A model generated the notes under the pieces. The model saw only the letters and a list, made by a program, of their open reading frames with translations. It made no database searches and was not told where the DNA came from. A DNA stretch of 64,000 nucleotides, from NCBI RefSeq assembly GCF_013408295.1, contig NZ_JACBYQ010000001.1:186001-250000 (forward strand), written 5' to 3'. Origin of the DNA: Psychromicrobium silvestre (lineage in GTDB: Bacteria > Actinomycetota > Actinomycetes > Actinomycetales > Micrococcaceae). This document shows positions 36,554 to 45,300 of the stretch, one piece after another. A program made the translations under genes and the position numbers. Position 1 is the first letter of the stretch. Each line of letters starts with the position of its first letter.

Positions 36554-37639
36554 TCACCAGGTAGCTAGCGGTGCTCCTGGTGATCCACGGTGAGTGGCGT
36601 CGGTGTCGACGACTCCCATGATGCCATCGGCATCGGGGTCGACGATTCGGCTGATGAAGCCAATACCTAGGTCATCGAATTGGCTGTTTCCGACCTGGTA
36701 GAGATCGAAGTTCGTTTCGTCGCTGATGGCATCAATGAAATCTGGTTTGTCATCGCCGTCGGTGTTCTTGAGGGTGTAGTTGATGACGCCGGAATCTGGT
36801 GAGGTTTCAAGAATATCTGCCAGGCCATTCGTGCCGACCGGGAAGTTCGCGTCAATGATGCCGTCACGATTCGTGTCGATTTGTGCGATCAATGCCGCCG
36901 GGATGCCGGACTCAAACAAGTCCAGCACCGAGTCGTTATCAGAATCCAGGTCAAGATAAGAAGAAACCCCATCGCCCAGAACTGGAGTTACCAGGATATT
37001 TCCGTCGATATCATCGTCAAGGTAGAGGGAATTATTATTGAGGTCCTCGATAGAGTCTGGGATTCCGTCGTTGTCGGAGTCTAGGTCGCAGGCGTCCGTG
37101 ATGCCGTCCCCGTCGGTATCCAGAGTGGTGGATTTATCGTTAGGAACTCCGCAGGGGCTCTCTGTCGGAGTGGTGGTCGGCGTCGAGGTTGCTGTCGGCG
37201 TCGTTGTCGGTGAAGGGCTAGTCGTCGAAGTGGCAGTCGGCGAACTAGAGGCCGTTGGAGTGGAGTTAGCCGTCTGGGATGATGTTGGCGTCTGGCTTGC
37301 GGTGCCGATCGACGAGGAGGAAGGGCTTGCCGAGGTGGCAGGGGCGAACGAACTTCCGGAGGTGGAGCATTCCGTGGAAGAGCTGGCTTGTGCATAAGCG
37401 TTCGAAGGGGTGCTCATGGAGAGGAGCAGGCCGGCTCCGGTCGCGATCAATAGGCCTAGTCCTAGCGTTGTCACCGTTTTACGGCTTCGTCGCGTGATGA
37501 CCAGCAGGGCTACGCCCAAGCCGACAATTACCACTGCCCCCAATAGCAGCGGCCAAACTCCAAGGCCCGTCTGGGCCAAACATTCAGTCACAAATCCCCC
37601 CGGAATTGTAGATAGTTTTGTACTAATAAGAGATAACAT
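36554..37639 (-). CDS. Exported Ca-binding repeat protein, tandem copy A
   Basis: A 361-aa surface protein. The N-terminus is odd: an LAQTG motif (about residues 21-25) followed by a hydrophobic span and RRSRK, the layout of a C-terminal sortase signal, then a second hydrophobic stretch ending AYAQA like a signal peptide. A Ser/Thr/Pro linker follows (about 85-160). The rest has thrombospondin type-3-like Asp repeats (DTDGDGITDACDLDSDNDG, DLDSDNDSVLD, DTNRDGIID) expected to bind calcium. A GTG after GGGGGG, just before the LAQTG segment, is a better start than the ATG at 37639, which has no ribosome-binding site. Nearly identical to copy B. Confidence 0.8.
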   Translation of the reverse strand: MLSLISTKLSTIPGGFVTECLAQTGLGVWPLLLGAVVIVGLGVALLVITRRSRKTVTTLGLGLLIATGAGLLLSMSTPSNAYAQASSSTECSTSGSSFAPATSASPSSSSIGTASQTPTSSQTANSTPTASSSPTATSTTSPSPTTTPTATSTPTTTPTESPCGVPNDKSTTLDTDGDGITDACDLDSDNDGIPDSIEDLNNNSLYLDDDIDGNILVTPVLGDGVSSYLDLDSDNDSVLDLFESGIPAALIAQIDTNRDGIIDANFPVGTNGLADILETSPDSGVINYTLKNTDGDDKPDFIDAISDETNFDLYQVGNSQFDDLGIGFISRIVDPDADGIMGVVDTDATHRGSPGAPLATW

Positions 37640-37748
37640 ATAGCAGCCCAACACCAGGCAGCTATGCCGAACAACTCAACATTTGGTGTAATGGCTCAAT
37701 CCGATTGCGCTCTAGGTCAATCATCAACTGTGTGGTGAAGTTTAGGTC

Positions 37749-38834
37749 TTACCAGGTAGCTAGCGGTGCTCCTGGTGATCCACGGTGGGTGGCGTCGGTG
37801 TCGACGACTCCCATGATGCCATCGGCATCGGGGTCGACGATTCGGCTGATGAATCCAGCACCTAGGTCATCGAATTGGCTGTTTCCGACCTGGTAGAGGT
37901 CGAGGTTTGTTCCGTCACTGTTCAGATCAACGAAGTCCGGTTTGTCATCGCCGTCGGTGTTCTTGAGGGTGTAGTTGATGACGCCGGAATCTGGTGAGGT
38001 TTCAAGAATATCTGCCAGGCCATTCGTGCCGACCGGGAAGTTCGCGTCAATGATGCCGTCACGATTCGTGTCGATTTGTGCGATCAATGCCGCCGGGATG
38101 CCGGACTCAAACAAGTCCAGCACTGAGTCGTTATCAGAATCCAGGTCAAGATAAGAAGAAACCCCATCGCCAAGCACTGCGACAGGCCCGAAGACCCCAT
38201 CAATGTCGTCATCATTGAAGAGGCCGTTGTAATCGAGGTCTTCTGCCGAATCCGGCAGGCCGTCGTTGTCGGAGTCTAGGTCGCAGGCATCTGTGATGCC
38301 GTCCCCGTCGGTATCCAGAGTGGTGGATTTGTCGTTAGGAACTCCGCAGGGGCTCTCTGTCGGAGTGGTGGTCGGCGTCGAGGTTGCTGTCGGCGTCGTT
38401 GTCGGTGAAGGGCTAGTCGTCGAAGTGGCAGTCGGCGAACTAGAGGCCGTTGGAGTGGAGTTAGCCGTCTGGGATGATGTTGGCGTCTGGCTTGCGGTGC
38501 CGATCGACGAGGAGGAAGGGCTTGCCGAGGTGGCAGGGGCGAACGAACTTCCGGAGGTGGAGCATTCCGTGGAAGAGCTGGCTTGTGCATAAGCGTTCGA
38601 AGGGGTGCTCATGGAGAGGAGCAGGCCGGCTCCGGTCGCGATCAATAAGCCTAGTCCTAGCGTTGTCACCGTTTTACGGCTTCGTCGCGTGATGACCAGC
38701 AGGGCTACGCCCAAGCCGACAATTACCACTGCCCCCAATAGCAGCGGCCAAACTCCAAGGCCCGTCTGGGCCAAACATTCAGTCACAAATCCCCCCGGAA
38801 TTGTAGATAGTTTTGTACTAATAAGAGATAACAT
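37749..38834 (-). CDS. Exported Ca-binding repeat protein, tandem copy B
   Basis: The same length (361 aa) and architecture as copy A. The first about 190 residues are identical or nearly so. Differences cluster in two patches: DGLPDSAEDLDYNGLFNDDD followed by a changed DGVFGPVAVLGDG stretch, and FVDLNSDGTNLDLYQVGNSQ. Upstream identity between the copies stops 8 bp before the ATG at 38834, so the duplication ends close to the promoter. The two genes probably form a pair of surface proteins with variable patches. The glnA1 terminator is just upstream. Confidence 0.82.
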   Translation of the reverse strand: MLSLISTKLSTIPGGFVTECLAQTGLGVWPLLLGAVVIVGLGVALLVITRRSRKTVTTLGLGLLIATGAGLLLSMSTPSNAYAQASSSTECSTSGSSFAPATSASPSSSSIGTASQTPTSSQTANSTPTASSSPTATSTTSPSPTTTPTATSTPTTTPTESPCGVPNDKSTTLDTDGDGITDACDLDSDNDGLPDSAEDLDYNGLFNDDDIDGVFGPVAVLGDGVSSYLDLDSDNDSVLDLFESGIPAALIAQIDTNRDGIIDANFPVGTNGLADILETSPDSGVINYTLKNTDGDDKPDFVDLNSDGTNLDLYQVGNSQFDDLGAGFISRIVDPDADGIMGVVDTDATHRGSPGAPLATW

Positions 38835-38954
38835 ATAGCAACTCGCTAAGACGACTTAGCAGCGGGGGTCTCTGTAACGACGTTGAATAATTCAACATTG
38901 GATCTATTGCGTGGTATACATCGGGTGGACGCCGTCTGGGCGGCCAATTGAAGG

Positions 38955-39018
38955 TCAAAAAACGTGGAGCCCGCACGAAACGCCACTAAAACTCGTGACG
39001 AATCGTGCGGGCTCCACG
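38955..39018 (-). terminator. Strong terminator of glnA1
   Basis: A perfect 16-bp stem (38963-38978 with 39003-39018) with a 24-nt loop lies 31 nt beyond the glnA1 stop on the minus strand. It is followed on that strand by TTTTTT (plus-strand A-run 38957-38962). This is a textbook Rho-independent terminator. Confidence 0.88.
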
Positions 39019-39048
39019 CACTAAGGGGTAGTGACCCCAATAAACAGG

Positions 39049-40473
39049 CTAGACGCCGTAGTAAAGCTCGAACTCGTAGGGGTTAGGTCGCAGCGAAAGC
39101 GGCTTGATTTCGTTCTCCCGCTTGTACTCGATCCAGGTATCGATCAGATCCTGCGGGAAGACCCCGCCGGCCTGCAAGAACTCGTTATCCGCCTCCAAGG
39201 CCTCCAGGGCCTCTTCGAGGGAGCCCGGAGCCTTAGGAATGTCCTTTGCCTCTTCCGGAGGCAGCTCGTAGAGGTCCTTATCGATCGGTGCGGGCGGCTC
39301 AATCCGGTTACGAATCCCGTCCAGGCCAGCCATTAGTTGCGCGGCGAAAGCCAGGTACGGGTTGGAGGAGGGGTCCGGGGCGCGGAATTCGATCCGCTTA
39401 GCCTTCGGGTTGGTTCCAGTGATCGGGATCCGGATACCGGCCGAACGGTTACCCTGCGAGTAGACCATATTGACCGGAGCCTCGAAGCCCTTGACCAGGC
39501 GTCGGTAGGAGTTCACCGTGGGGTTGGTGAAGGCCAGGATCGCGGAAGAGTGCTTGAGTACGCCACCAATGTACCAGCGAGCCAGATCGGAGAGTCCGCC
39601 GTAGCCCTTCTCGTCATAGAACAACGGCTCGCCATCGCTCCACAGCGACTGGTGGCAGTGCATGCCCGAGCCGTTATCGCCGAAAATCGGCTTCGGCATA
39701 AAGGTTACGGTCTTGCCCCATTCGGCGGCGGTGTTCTTAATGATGTATTTGAACTTTTGCAGATCATCGGCAGCGTGTACCAAGGTGGAGAACTTGTAGT
39801 TGATCTCGGCCTGCCCAGCCGCGCCGACCTCGTGGTGCGAACGTTCGACCTCCAGGCCAGCATCGCCCAAAGCCACGCACATGGCATCGCGCAAATCTGC
39901 CTGGTGGTCTACCGGTGCCACCGGAAAGTAACCGCCCTTGAACGGCGTCTTATTGCCCAGGTTGCCGCCTTCTTCCTCGCGACCGGAGTTCCACGGGGCC
40001 TCAATGGAGTCCACCTTGTAGAAAGAGCCTTGCGGGGAGGATTCGAACTGCACATTATCGAAGACGTAGAACTCGGCCTCCGGGGCGAAGAAGGCAGTGT
40101 CGGCAATGCCGGTGGAAGCCAGGTAGGCTTCGGCGCGCTCGGCTACGCTGCGCGGATCACGGTGATAAGGATCGCCGGTGCGCGGGTTCACGATGGAGAA
40201 GTTCAGCGCCAGCGTCTTCTCAATTCGGAACGGATCGATAAAAGCCGTGGTGACGTCCGGGATCAACTGCATATCGGATTCGTGGATGCCCTGGAAGCCG
40301 CGGATCGATGATCCGTCGAAAAGCTGCCCGTTGACAAAGAAATCGGCGTCGACGCTCTGCGCTGGCACATTGAAGTGCTGTTGCACGCCGGGAAGATCGG
40401 TAAAACGAATATCGACGAACTTCACCTCTTCGTCTTTGAGGAACTTCAGGACTTCGTCCGCATTCTTGAACAT
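39049..40473 (-). CDS. glnA: Glutamine synthetase type I, GlnA1
   Basis: Main assimilatory glutamine synthetase: ammonia plus glutamate plus ATP gives glutamine. It has 474 aa with [19 protein letters not shown] near residue 53, [40 protein letters not shown] and [17 protein letters not shown]. The adenylylation Tyr is present in [16 protein letters not shown] near residue 404, so this is the likely target of GlnE at 31.6 kb. The gene stands alone, read leftward from a GlnR operator and ended by a strong terminator. Confidence 0.98.
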   Translation of the reverse strand: MFKNADEVLKFLKDEEVKFVDIRFTDLPGVQQHFNVPAQSVDADFFVNGQLFDGSSIRGFQGIHESDMQLIPDVTTAFIDPFRIEKTLALNFSIVNPRTGDPYHRDPRSVAERAEAYLASTGIADTAFFAPEAEFYVFDNVQFESSPQGSFYKVDSIEAPWNSGREEEGGNLGNKTPFKGGYFPVAPVDHQADLRDAMCVALGDAGLEVERSHHEVGAAGQAEINYKFSTLVHAADDLQKFKYIIKNTAAEWGKTVTFMPKPIFGDNGSGMHCHQSLWSDGEPLFYDEKGYGGLSDLARWYIGGVLKHSSAILAFTNPTVNSYRRLVKGFEAPVNMVYSQGNRSAGIRIPITGTNPKAKRIEFRAPDPSSNPYLAFAAQLMAGLDGIRNRIEPPAPIDKDLYELPPEEAKDIPKAPGSLEEALEALEADNEFLQAGGVFPQDLIDTWIEYKRENEIKPLSLRPNPYEFELYYGV

Positions 40474-40553
40474 CTATGCTCCTTTGGCACGTCGGCAGAG
40501 GGACCGGGACCGGTTTTCGGCAGTCTCGACTGTTACCAGCATAGTCAGAGAGA

Positions 40554-40591
40554 GTTTCCCGACGGTATCTGCTTTGTTTCCAGCAGGTTAC
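40554..40591 (-). promoter_or_regulatory. GlnR operator of glnA1, four half-sites
   Basis: On the minus strand the sequence reads GTAAC-n6-GAAAC-n6-GATAC-n6-GAAAC, exactly the alternating a-site/b-site pattern (gTnAC, GaAAC) with 6-nt spacers reported for actinobacterial GlnR. It ends 80 bp upstream of the glnA1 start (40473), with a TATGCT-like -10 between them. This predicts nitrogen-limitation control by a GlnR encoded elsewhere. Confidence 0.8.
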
Positions 40592-40650
40592 GGTCGACGG
40601 CGATCTGGACGTGCGCTTACGGTGCCGTTGTGAGCGGGTAGCCTTGAGGA

Positions 40651-41106
40651 GTGGTAGATCGCAAAGACCTCGGTTCCTGGCTCTCCGGCCCGGATACCTC
40701 GCATTTGTCCAAGTATCCGGGGGAGCGGTTGGGCCTGCCACAGAGCGGACCGACTTCCATTGCTCGGGCCGGGCGGCGGATTCTCGCCTTACTCATTGAC
40801 TGGGGTCTGTGCTCACTGATCAGCTACTTCCTGTTCCAGGGGGCGGCCTTAGCGACCCTGGGTATCTTCCTGATTGAGCAAGTGGTTCTAGTGGGCACCT
40901 TGGGCTACAGCATTGGGCATCGAGTGGCGGGTATCCAAGTGGTGCGGCAAACCCAGCCCGGCCGCCCAGTCTTCCAGCCCGCGGGCTTACTGGCCGGCGT
41001 CGTCCGCGGCCTCTTACTCTGCTTGCTGATTCCGGCGGTGATCACCGATCCCGACCATCGCGGTCTGCATGACCGGGCGATGAACACGGTGTTGGTGCGC
41101 CGCTAA
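40651..41106 (+). CDS. RDD family membrane protein
   Basis: A 151-aa integral membrane protein of the RDD domain family. It has the diagnostic ARAGRRILALLIDWGL (R and D residues at the first span, near residue 38), spans near 45-62, 64-85 and 110-130, and the last motif DPDHRGLHDRAMNTVLVRR. The family is common in actinobacteria; some members act as Na+(K+)/H+ antiporters or chaperone-like partners, but the function here is unknown. It starts with GTG, divergent from glnA1. Confidence 0.88.
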   Translation: MVDRKDLGSWLSGPDTSHLSKYPGERLGLPQSGPTSIARAGRRILALLIDWGLCSLISYFLFQGAALATLGIFLIEQVVLVGTLGYSIGHRVAGIQVVRQTQPGRPVFQPAGLLAGVVRGLLLCLLIPAVITDPDHRGLHDRAMNTVLVRR

Positions 41107-41145
41107 GGCACTTGCCCGGACACGAGTTCTCGGACCAGTGTTGCC

Positions 41146-41514
41146 TCAGCTCGGCGTGCTTAAGTGATGCTCCACGATTCGCCACCAGTGCCGCTCTGAA
41201 AGCTCCTCACGGGCCTTTTCAACGCTAAGCCAGTGGCCGGCAACGATGGGCTCAAGAGGTTCGGTCATCAGGTACACCGGGACATGAGCCCAGGGCGTGG
41301 GGTAGCGGTAGCTGGCATCGGCTTGGGGTACTACATTACGAACGAACCCCACGCATCGATGCGGAATCTGCTGCTGACCAAAAACCTCTTGTTTTAGGTC
41401 GGAGAGGCCAACGGAAAGTGGCGTGAAGATCGGTTCTGTCCAGAGGAATCTCGTGGGCAGATCCAGTCCCTTCGCCGCCGGGGTGGTCGCAATAAGGTAT
41501 TCCTTTTCGACCAT
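41146..41514 (-). CDS. Uncharacterised 122-aa protein
   Basis: A cytoplasmic protein I do not recognise, 17 nt after the DUF4191 gene and in the same direction. It has no signal or membrane span. The N-terminal part reads MVEKEYLIATTPAAKGLDLP, followed by an aromatic-rich stretch (PTPWAHVPVYLMTEPLEP). The C-terminus WLSVEKAREELSERHWWRIV is reminiscent of the helical tail of some Nudix proteins, but the Nudix box itself is absent, so this is not proposed. Confidence 0.65.
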   Translation of the reverse strand: MVEKEYLIATTPAAKGLDLPTRFLWTEPIFTPLSVGLSDLKQEVFGQQQIPHRCVGFVRNVVPQADASYRYPTPWAHVPVYLMTEPLEPIVAGHWLSVEKAREELSERHWWRIVEHHLSTPS

Positions 41515-41531
41515 CTGTTCAGGCGTGGTGC

Positions 41532-42293
41532 CTAGCGGCCTCGTGCGGCTTTGCGATCAGGCCTAGCCTTATAGGGATCGATGCCCTTGGGGATCGGTAG
41601 CCGGGAGCCTAGCGAGGAAATCCGCTTGCTGACCGCGCCCACTTCGGCTTTGGTCAGTTCGTTTTTGAGCTTGCGGACCTGCTTGGCCACCTTGCTCAGC
41701 TCCACCTGACCTTCCTCGCGGCCGGACTGGATCACATGCACCGTGACATTGGGCAGAATACGGTTCAGTTTCTTACGTTCGGCTTCTACCAGGGTGCGTA
41801 CCCGGTGTCCGGGACCCTCGGTGACCAGTACTACGCCGGGCCGGCCGATGGCACGGAAGATCGCGTCCTGACTGCGCGGATTTACCGCAACCGGCTGCTC
41901 TTCGACAATCCAGCCGCGGCGCAGGGTGTTCAAGGCGGCGCCGGAGGCTCCAGGCTTTCCTTCGATCTGTGAGAAGGCGGCCTTCTCTGCCTTACGAGAG
42001 AGCACCAGCAGGGCCCCGAGTAGGCCAAGGGGGATACCGATAATCAGTGCGGTGATCCAGTTGTTATTGAAAAACACGAAAGAGACCAGCAGAGCGAGCG
42101 CAATCGCGCCGAGGAACACTAACAACATGAGCCAGACCGCGGTGGGGTCGGCGCGCCGGGTCATCTGGAAGACGTCCAGCATTTGTTTCATCCGGCCGGG
42201 CTGCTTATCCGGCTTCGGTGTCTTAGGTTTACGGGAGAAGAGGTTGCGGCGCTCTTGAGGGGCATTACTCGCGGAATCAGAGGTTTTGGCCAT
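41532..42293 (-). CDS. DUF4191 family membrane protein
   Basis: A 253-aa actinobacterial protein of family DUF4191. A charged N-terminal tail (SRKPKTPKPDKQPGRMKQML) precedes two close membrane spans near residues 57-75 and 80-97; the long C-terminal domain is cytoplasmic and basic, with RPGVVLVTEGPGHRVRTLVEAERKKL and KRISSLGSRLPIPKGIDPYKARPDRKA. The function is unknown. It follows lipA with a 189-bp gap in the same direction, the usual neighbour in actinobacteria. Confidence 0.88.
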   Translation of the reverse strand: MAKTSDSASNAPQERRNLFSRKPKTPKPDKQPGRMKQMLDVFQMTRRADPTAVWLMLLVFLGAIALALLVSFVFFNNNWITALIIGIPLGLLGALLVLSRKAEKAAFSQIEGKPGASGAALNTLRRGWIVEEQPVAVNPRSQDAIFRAIGRPGVVLVTEGPGHRVRTLVEAERKKLNRILPNVTVHVIQSGREEGQVELSKVAKQVRKLKNELTKAEVGAVSKRISSLGSRLPIPKGIDPYKARPDRKAARGR

Positions 42294-42482
42294 AGTTCCT
42301 TTATTCTATCCGCTCAGCGGGGCATCTGTTCCATCGCCAAATCCGGTGCTAAATCCGTAGTCCAAGGCTTCGGGATAGCTCAGTGACTTGGGGATAGCTC
42401 ACGGTCGCGTCAGTCGACTATCCCAAAGTCATTGGACTATCGTGAACCGCCGCCGAAACCGCCGAAACACTCGGTCCAACGC

Positions 42483-43490
42483 TTATACGAGCGAAGCGGC
42501 CTCTTGCCGGGTGTGCCCGGAATCTTCGATTCCCTCGGCGATATGAGCCAACTCGGCAGGGATTTCGCGGCCCTTCTTGCGCATTGCGGTGGCCCAGAGT
42601 CGTCCAGCTCGGTAAGAGGAACGAACCAAGGGACCGCTCATCACGCCCAAGAAGCCCATCGCCTCTGCCTCGTCGCGCAGGTCCAGGAATTCCTGTGGCT
42701 TGACCCAGCGATCCACCGGCAGGTGCCGTTCACTGGGGCGTAGGTACTGGGTGATGGTGATCAGATCGCATTTTGCATCGTGCAGATCCTGAAGTGCCTC
42801 GGAGATCTCCTCGCGGGTTTCGCCCATGCCCAGGATCAAATTGGACTTGGTCACCATGCCCAACTCATGCCCCTGGGTGATCACGTCGAGGGAACGCTCG
42901 TAACGGAAGGCAGGCCGGATTCGCTTGAAGATTCGGGGTACAGTCTCCACGTTGTGAGCAAAAACCTCCGGCTTGGAATCACAGATCGCCTGAATGTTCT
43001 CCGGCTTACCGGAGAAGTCCGGAATCAGGATTTCCACTCCGGTTCCCGGGTTCAGTTCGTGGATCTTCCGAATAGTCTCGGCATAAAGCCAGACGCCTTC
43101 GTCTTCTAGATCATCGCGGGCCACGCCGGTCACGGTGGCGTAGCGCAAATTCATGGACTTGACGCTGCGAGCTACTTTGGTGGGCTCAAAGCGATCCAAC
43201 GGGGAGGGCTTGCCGGAATCGATCTGACAGAAGTCGCAACGCCGTGTGCACTGTGCACCACCGATCAAGAAGGTGGCTTCCTTATCTTCCCAGCATTCGA
43301 AAATATTAGGGCAGCCGGCTTCTTCGCAGACGGTGTGCAGACCCTCTTTTTTCACCAGGTTCTTCAGCCCGATGTATTCGGGGCCCATCTTGACCTTGGC
43401 CTTGATCCATTCCGGTTTGCGCTCCACCGGGGTCTGGGCGTTGCGGGCCTCGACTCGCAACATCTTCCGGCCTTCGGGTGCCAAGGTCAC
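42483..43490 (-). CDS. lipA: Lipoyl synthase LipA
   Basis: Radical-SAM enzyme inserting two sulfurs into octanoyl groups on lipoyl domains, with two [4Fe-4S] clusters. The 335-aa protein has the auxiliary-cluster cysteines in [12 protein letters not shown] and the SAM-cluster [10 protein letters not shown], plus [23 protein letters not shown] and the conserved C-terminal Ser in [11 protein letters not shown], which ligates the auxiliary cluster. It overlaps lipB by 4 nt. The lipoylated SucB at 52-53 kb is a likely client. Confidence 0.97.
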   Translation of the reverse strand: MTLAPEGRKMLRVEARNAQTPVERKPEWIKAKVKMGPEYIGLKNLVKKEGLHTVCEEAGCPNIFECWEDKEATFLIGGAQCTRRCDFCQIDSGKPSPLDRFEPTKVARSVKSMNLRYATVTGVARDDLEDEGVWLYAETIRKIHELNPGTGVEILIPDFSGKPENIQAICDSKPEVFAHNVETVPRIFKRIRPAFRYERSLDVITQGHELGMVTKSNLILGMGETREEISEALQDLHDAKCDLITITQYLRPSERHLPVDRWVKPQEFLDLRDEAEAMGFLGVMSGPLVRSSYRAGRLWATAMRKKGREIPAELAHIAEGIEDSGHTRQEAASLV

Positions 43491-44155
43491 AGCTGGGCTC
43501 CTTCGTTGATTCCAATAAGTGCTTCTTCGCGGGCTTGGAGCTCACGAACGATCAAATCCTTGAGGCTACTGGGGGAGACATCCCGCCCAGCTTCCAGAGA
43601 GATGGTGGTGGCCCCGGCGTCGGTGATACCGCAGGCGATGATCTGGCTAAAAGGAGCCAGATCGTTATTGCAGTTCAGCGAGAAACCATGCATGGTGACT
43701 CCGTTATGTACCCGGATGCCAATCGAGGCGATTTTGCGATCCGGACCCTTTTCATCGGCGAGCAGCCAGATCCCAGCTCGACCTTCCACTCGCTGCCCAG
43801 CGATGCCGAATTCGGCGAGTACTGCTAGCAGCACATCCTCCAAGAGGGTGACGTATTCGCGGATTGCATGCGGGTCACGGAGTTTCAGGATGGGGTAGCC
43901 CACCAACTGGCCGGGGCCGTGCCAGGTCAGCTTTCCACCCCGGTCCACCGCAACTACCGGCGTACCGTCAAAGGGGCGCTCGTGATCTTCGGTGCGTTTA
44001 CCGGCTGTGTAGACGGGGGCATGCTCCAGCAGCAGAACAGTGCTGGGAGACTGGCCATCGACGACGGCGGTATGCAGCTCTTGTTGTTGCTGCCAGGCCT
44101 GCTGGTAGTCAACAAAGTGTGGTGCGAACCCGACTTCGGAGAACACAAGCGTCAT
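43487..44155 (-). CDS. lipB: Octanoyl transferase LipB
   Basis: Transfers octanoyl from acyl-carrier protein to lipoyl domains, the step before LipA. The start at 44155 ([10 protein letters not shown]) gives 222 aa; the longer frame starting at 44257 has no conserved residues. Motifs are [27 protein letters not shown]-like text, the catalytic Lys in [21 protein letters not shown] and the catalytic Cys in IIACGI. It overlaps the lipA start by 4 nt (ATGA), so the two are translationally coupled. Confidence 0.96.
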   Translation of the reverse strand: MTLVFSEVGFAPHFVDYQQAWQQQQELHTAVVDGQSPSTVLLLEHAPVYTAGKRTEDHERPFDGTPVVAVDRGGKLTWHGPGQLVGYPILKLRDPHAIREYVTLLEDVLLAVLAEFGIAGQRVEGRAGIWLLADEKGPDRKIASIGIRVHNGVTMHGFSLNCNNDLAPFSQIIACGITDAGATTISLEAGRDVSPSSLKDLIVRELQAREEALIGINEGAQL

Positions 44156-44313
44156 GCGTACAGCGTAGACCCGTTGCGGGATCGGATTAAATCCGTGACC
44201 TGCCGGGAAGGTCCGGCAAGCCGGAAAGCAGCGCCAGCTACGCCCGGAGACCGTCATGTTGTGGTCAAGCTCACAGCTATTACCGTACTTATTGGGGCGG
44301 TATGCGGTGCGGA

Positions 44314-45225
44314 TTAGCTCGTGGTTTTGAGCTGACTAGCTACCCAGTCGGCGGCTTCGGCCATGCCCGGATAACCGAACTCGAAGCCGTGCCCCAACAG
44401 CACCGCGGGAGTTGCCTTGGTGCTGGTGAGCAACACTTCGCGGGCGGCGGGTTTACTTAGCCCGAGTTCAAGCGCAAACGCCGGCACCGAGAGACGATGC
44501 GGCTTAGCTAGGGCGCGCGCGAGTTCGGTGACGACCTGATCGACGTTCGCGGCTTCCGGCGAGGCCAGATTGACTGGTCCACTGATGGGCTGTTCCAGCA
44601 GGAATTGCATGGCGGCCAGTAGATCCGGCTGGCAGATCCACGGCCAGAACTGCTCTCCGCTGCCCAATTTGCCGCCCAGACCCAGTTTCATCGGGACCAG
44701 TAGCTTGGCTAGTGCGCCGCCACGGGGTCCGAACACCACTCCGGTGCGCATCCGAACCACCCGACTGTGCTGCCGAGCCGCCGTCGTAGCCTCTTCCCAG
44801 TGTGCGCAGAGGTCAGCCAGAATGCCTTCGCCCACCGGGCCGCTCTCGTCCTGAGGCTCATCCTGGGCGCCGTAGATGCCGGTGCCGGATTGGCTCAGGA
44901 AGACCTGTGGTGGGTTGTCCGCCCGCTGAATGGCCAGTGCCAAGGTGCGAGTGGGGCCAATCCTGGAGGCATAGAGCTGTTCGATAAAACTGCGAGTCCA
45001 GCGCCGCGGCAGCTGGATCAATGGTGCCCCGGAGAGATTGACAACGGCGTCTATATCCTTAAGTGCGGCCGGATCGAGTTCGCCGGCGGCTGGATTCCAG
45101 GACACCTCCTGGGCAGTGCGAGCCTCGCGGCGCACTAACGGTCGCACCGAATGGCCTTTCCGCTCTAAGGCAGAGGTCAGTGCGCTACCTAGCATTCCCG
45201 AAGCTCCGGAGATTAAAACTCGCAT
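44314..45225 (-). CDS. TIGR01777-type sugar-epimerase-like protein
   Basis: A 303-aa NAD(P)-binding protein of the SDR-derived family TIGR01777 (YfcH-like), with ISGASGMLGSALTSALERKG near residue 5, VNLSGAPL and RRWT near 65-78, the SQSGTGIYG active-site segment, RTGVVFGPRGGALAKLL and PFSLG-type C-terminus. In E. coli the paralog affects division; no reaction is known. It is the last of a leftward group but has its own 158-bp gap before lipB, so an independent transcript is possible. Confidence 0.9.
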   Translation of the reverse strand: MRVLISGASGMLGSALTSALERKGHSVRPLVRREARTAQEVSWNPAAGELDPAALKDIDAVVNLSGAPLIQLPRRWTRSFIEQLYASRIGPTRTLALAIQRADNPPQVFLSQSGTGIYGAQDEPQDESGPVGEGILADLCAHWEEATTAARQHSRVVRMRTGVVFGPRGGALAKLLVPMKLGLGGKLGSGEQFWPWICQPDLLAAMQFLLEQPISGPVNLASPEAANVDQVVTELARALAKPHRLSVPAFALELGLSKPAAREVLLTSTKATPAVLLGHGFEFGYPGMAEAADWVASQLKTTS

Positions 45226-45300
45226 TCCTTATTTGACCATTGTTGTCTGAGTATTTGCCCAGGCGCTGTGCTGTCGGAGCGGTATGACTAAGATCGATTC

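Larger units (their letters stand above)
36554..38842 (-). repeat. Direct tandem duplication of a 1.1-kb gene
   Basis: Bases 36554-37647 and 37749-38842 are two direct copies, offset 1195 bp, separated by about 100 bp of unrelated sequence. Identity is near complete over the 5' half and the 3' end, and broken in two short patches inside the Asp-repeat region. This is the signature of duplication followed by local divergence or gene conversion. Confidence 0.9.

Noticed and set aside
37150-37400. Possible CRISPR or tandem DNA repeat in the surface protein genes
   Set aside because: The repetitive look comes from Ser/Thr/Pro codons of a linker; no regular unit with unique spacers.
39337-40311. 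A 324-codon frame on the plus strand opposite glnA1
   Set aside because: glnA1 is fully supported; the antisense product is Gly/Arg/Val-rich without motif.
42294-42482. Hidden gene in the lipA-DUF4191 gap
   Set aside because: Only repeats of GGATAGCTCA and a bulged GGGGATAG/CTATCCC stem are present; no frame with start and ribosome-binding site.
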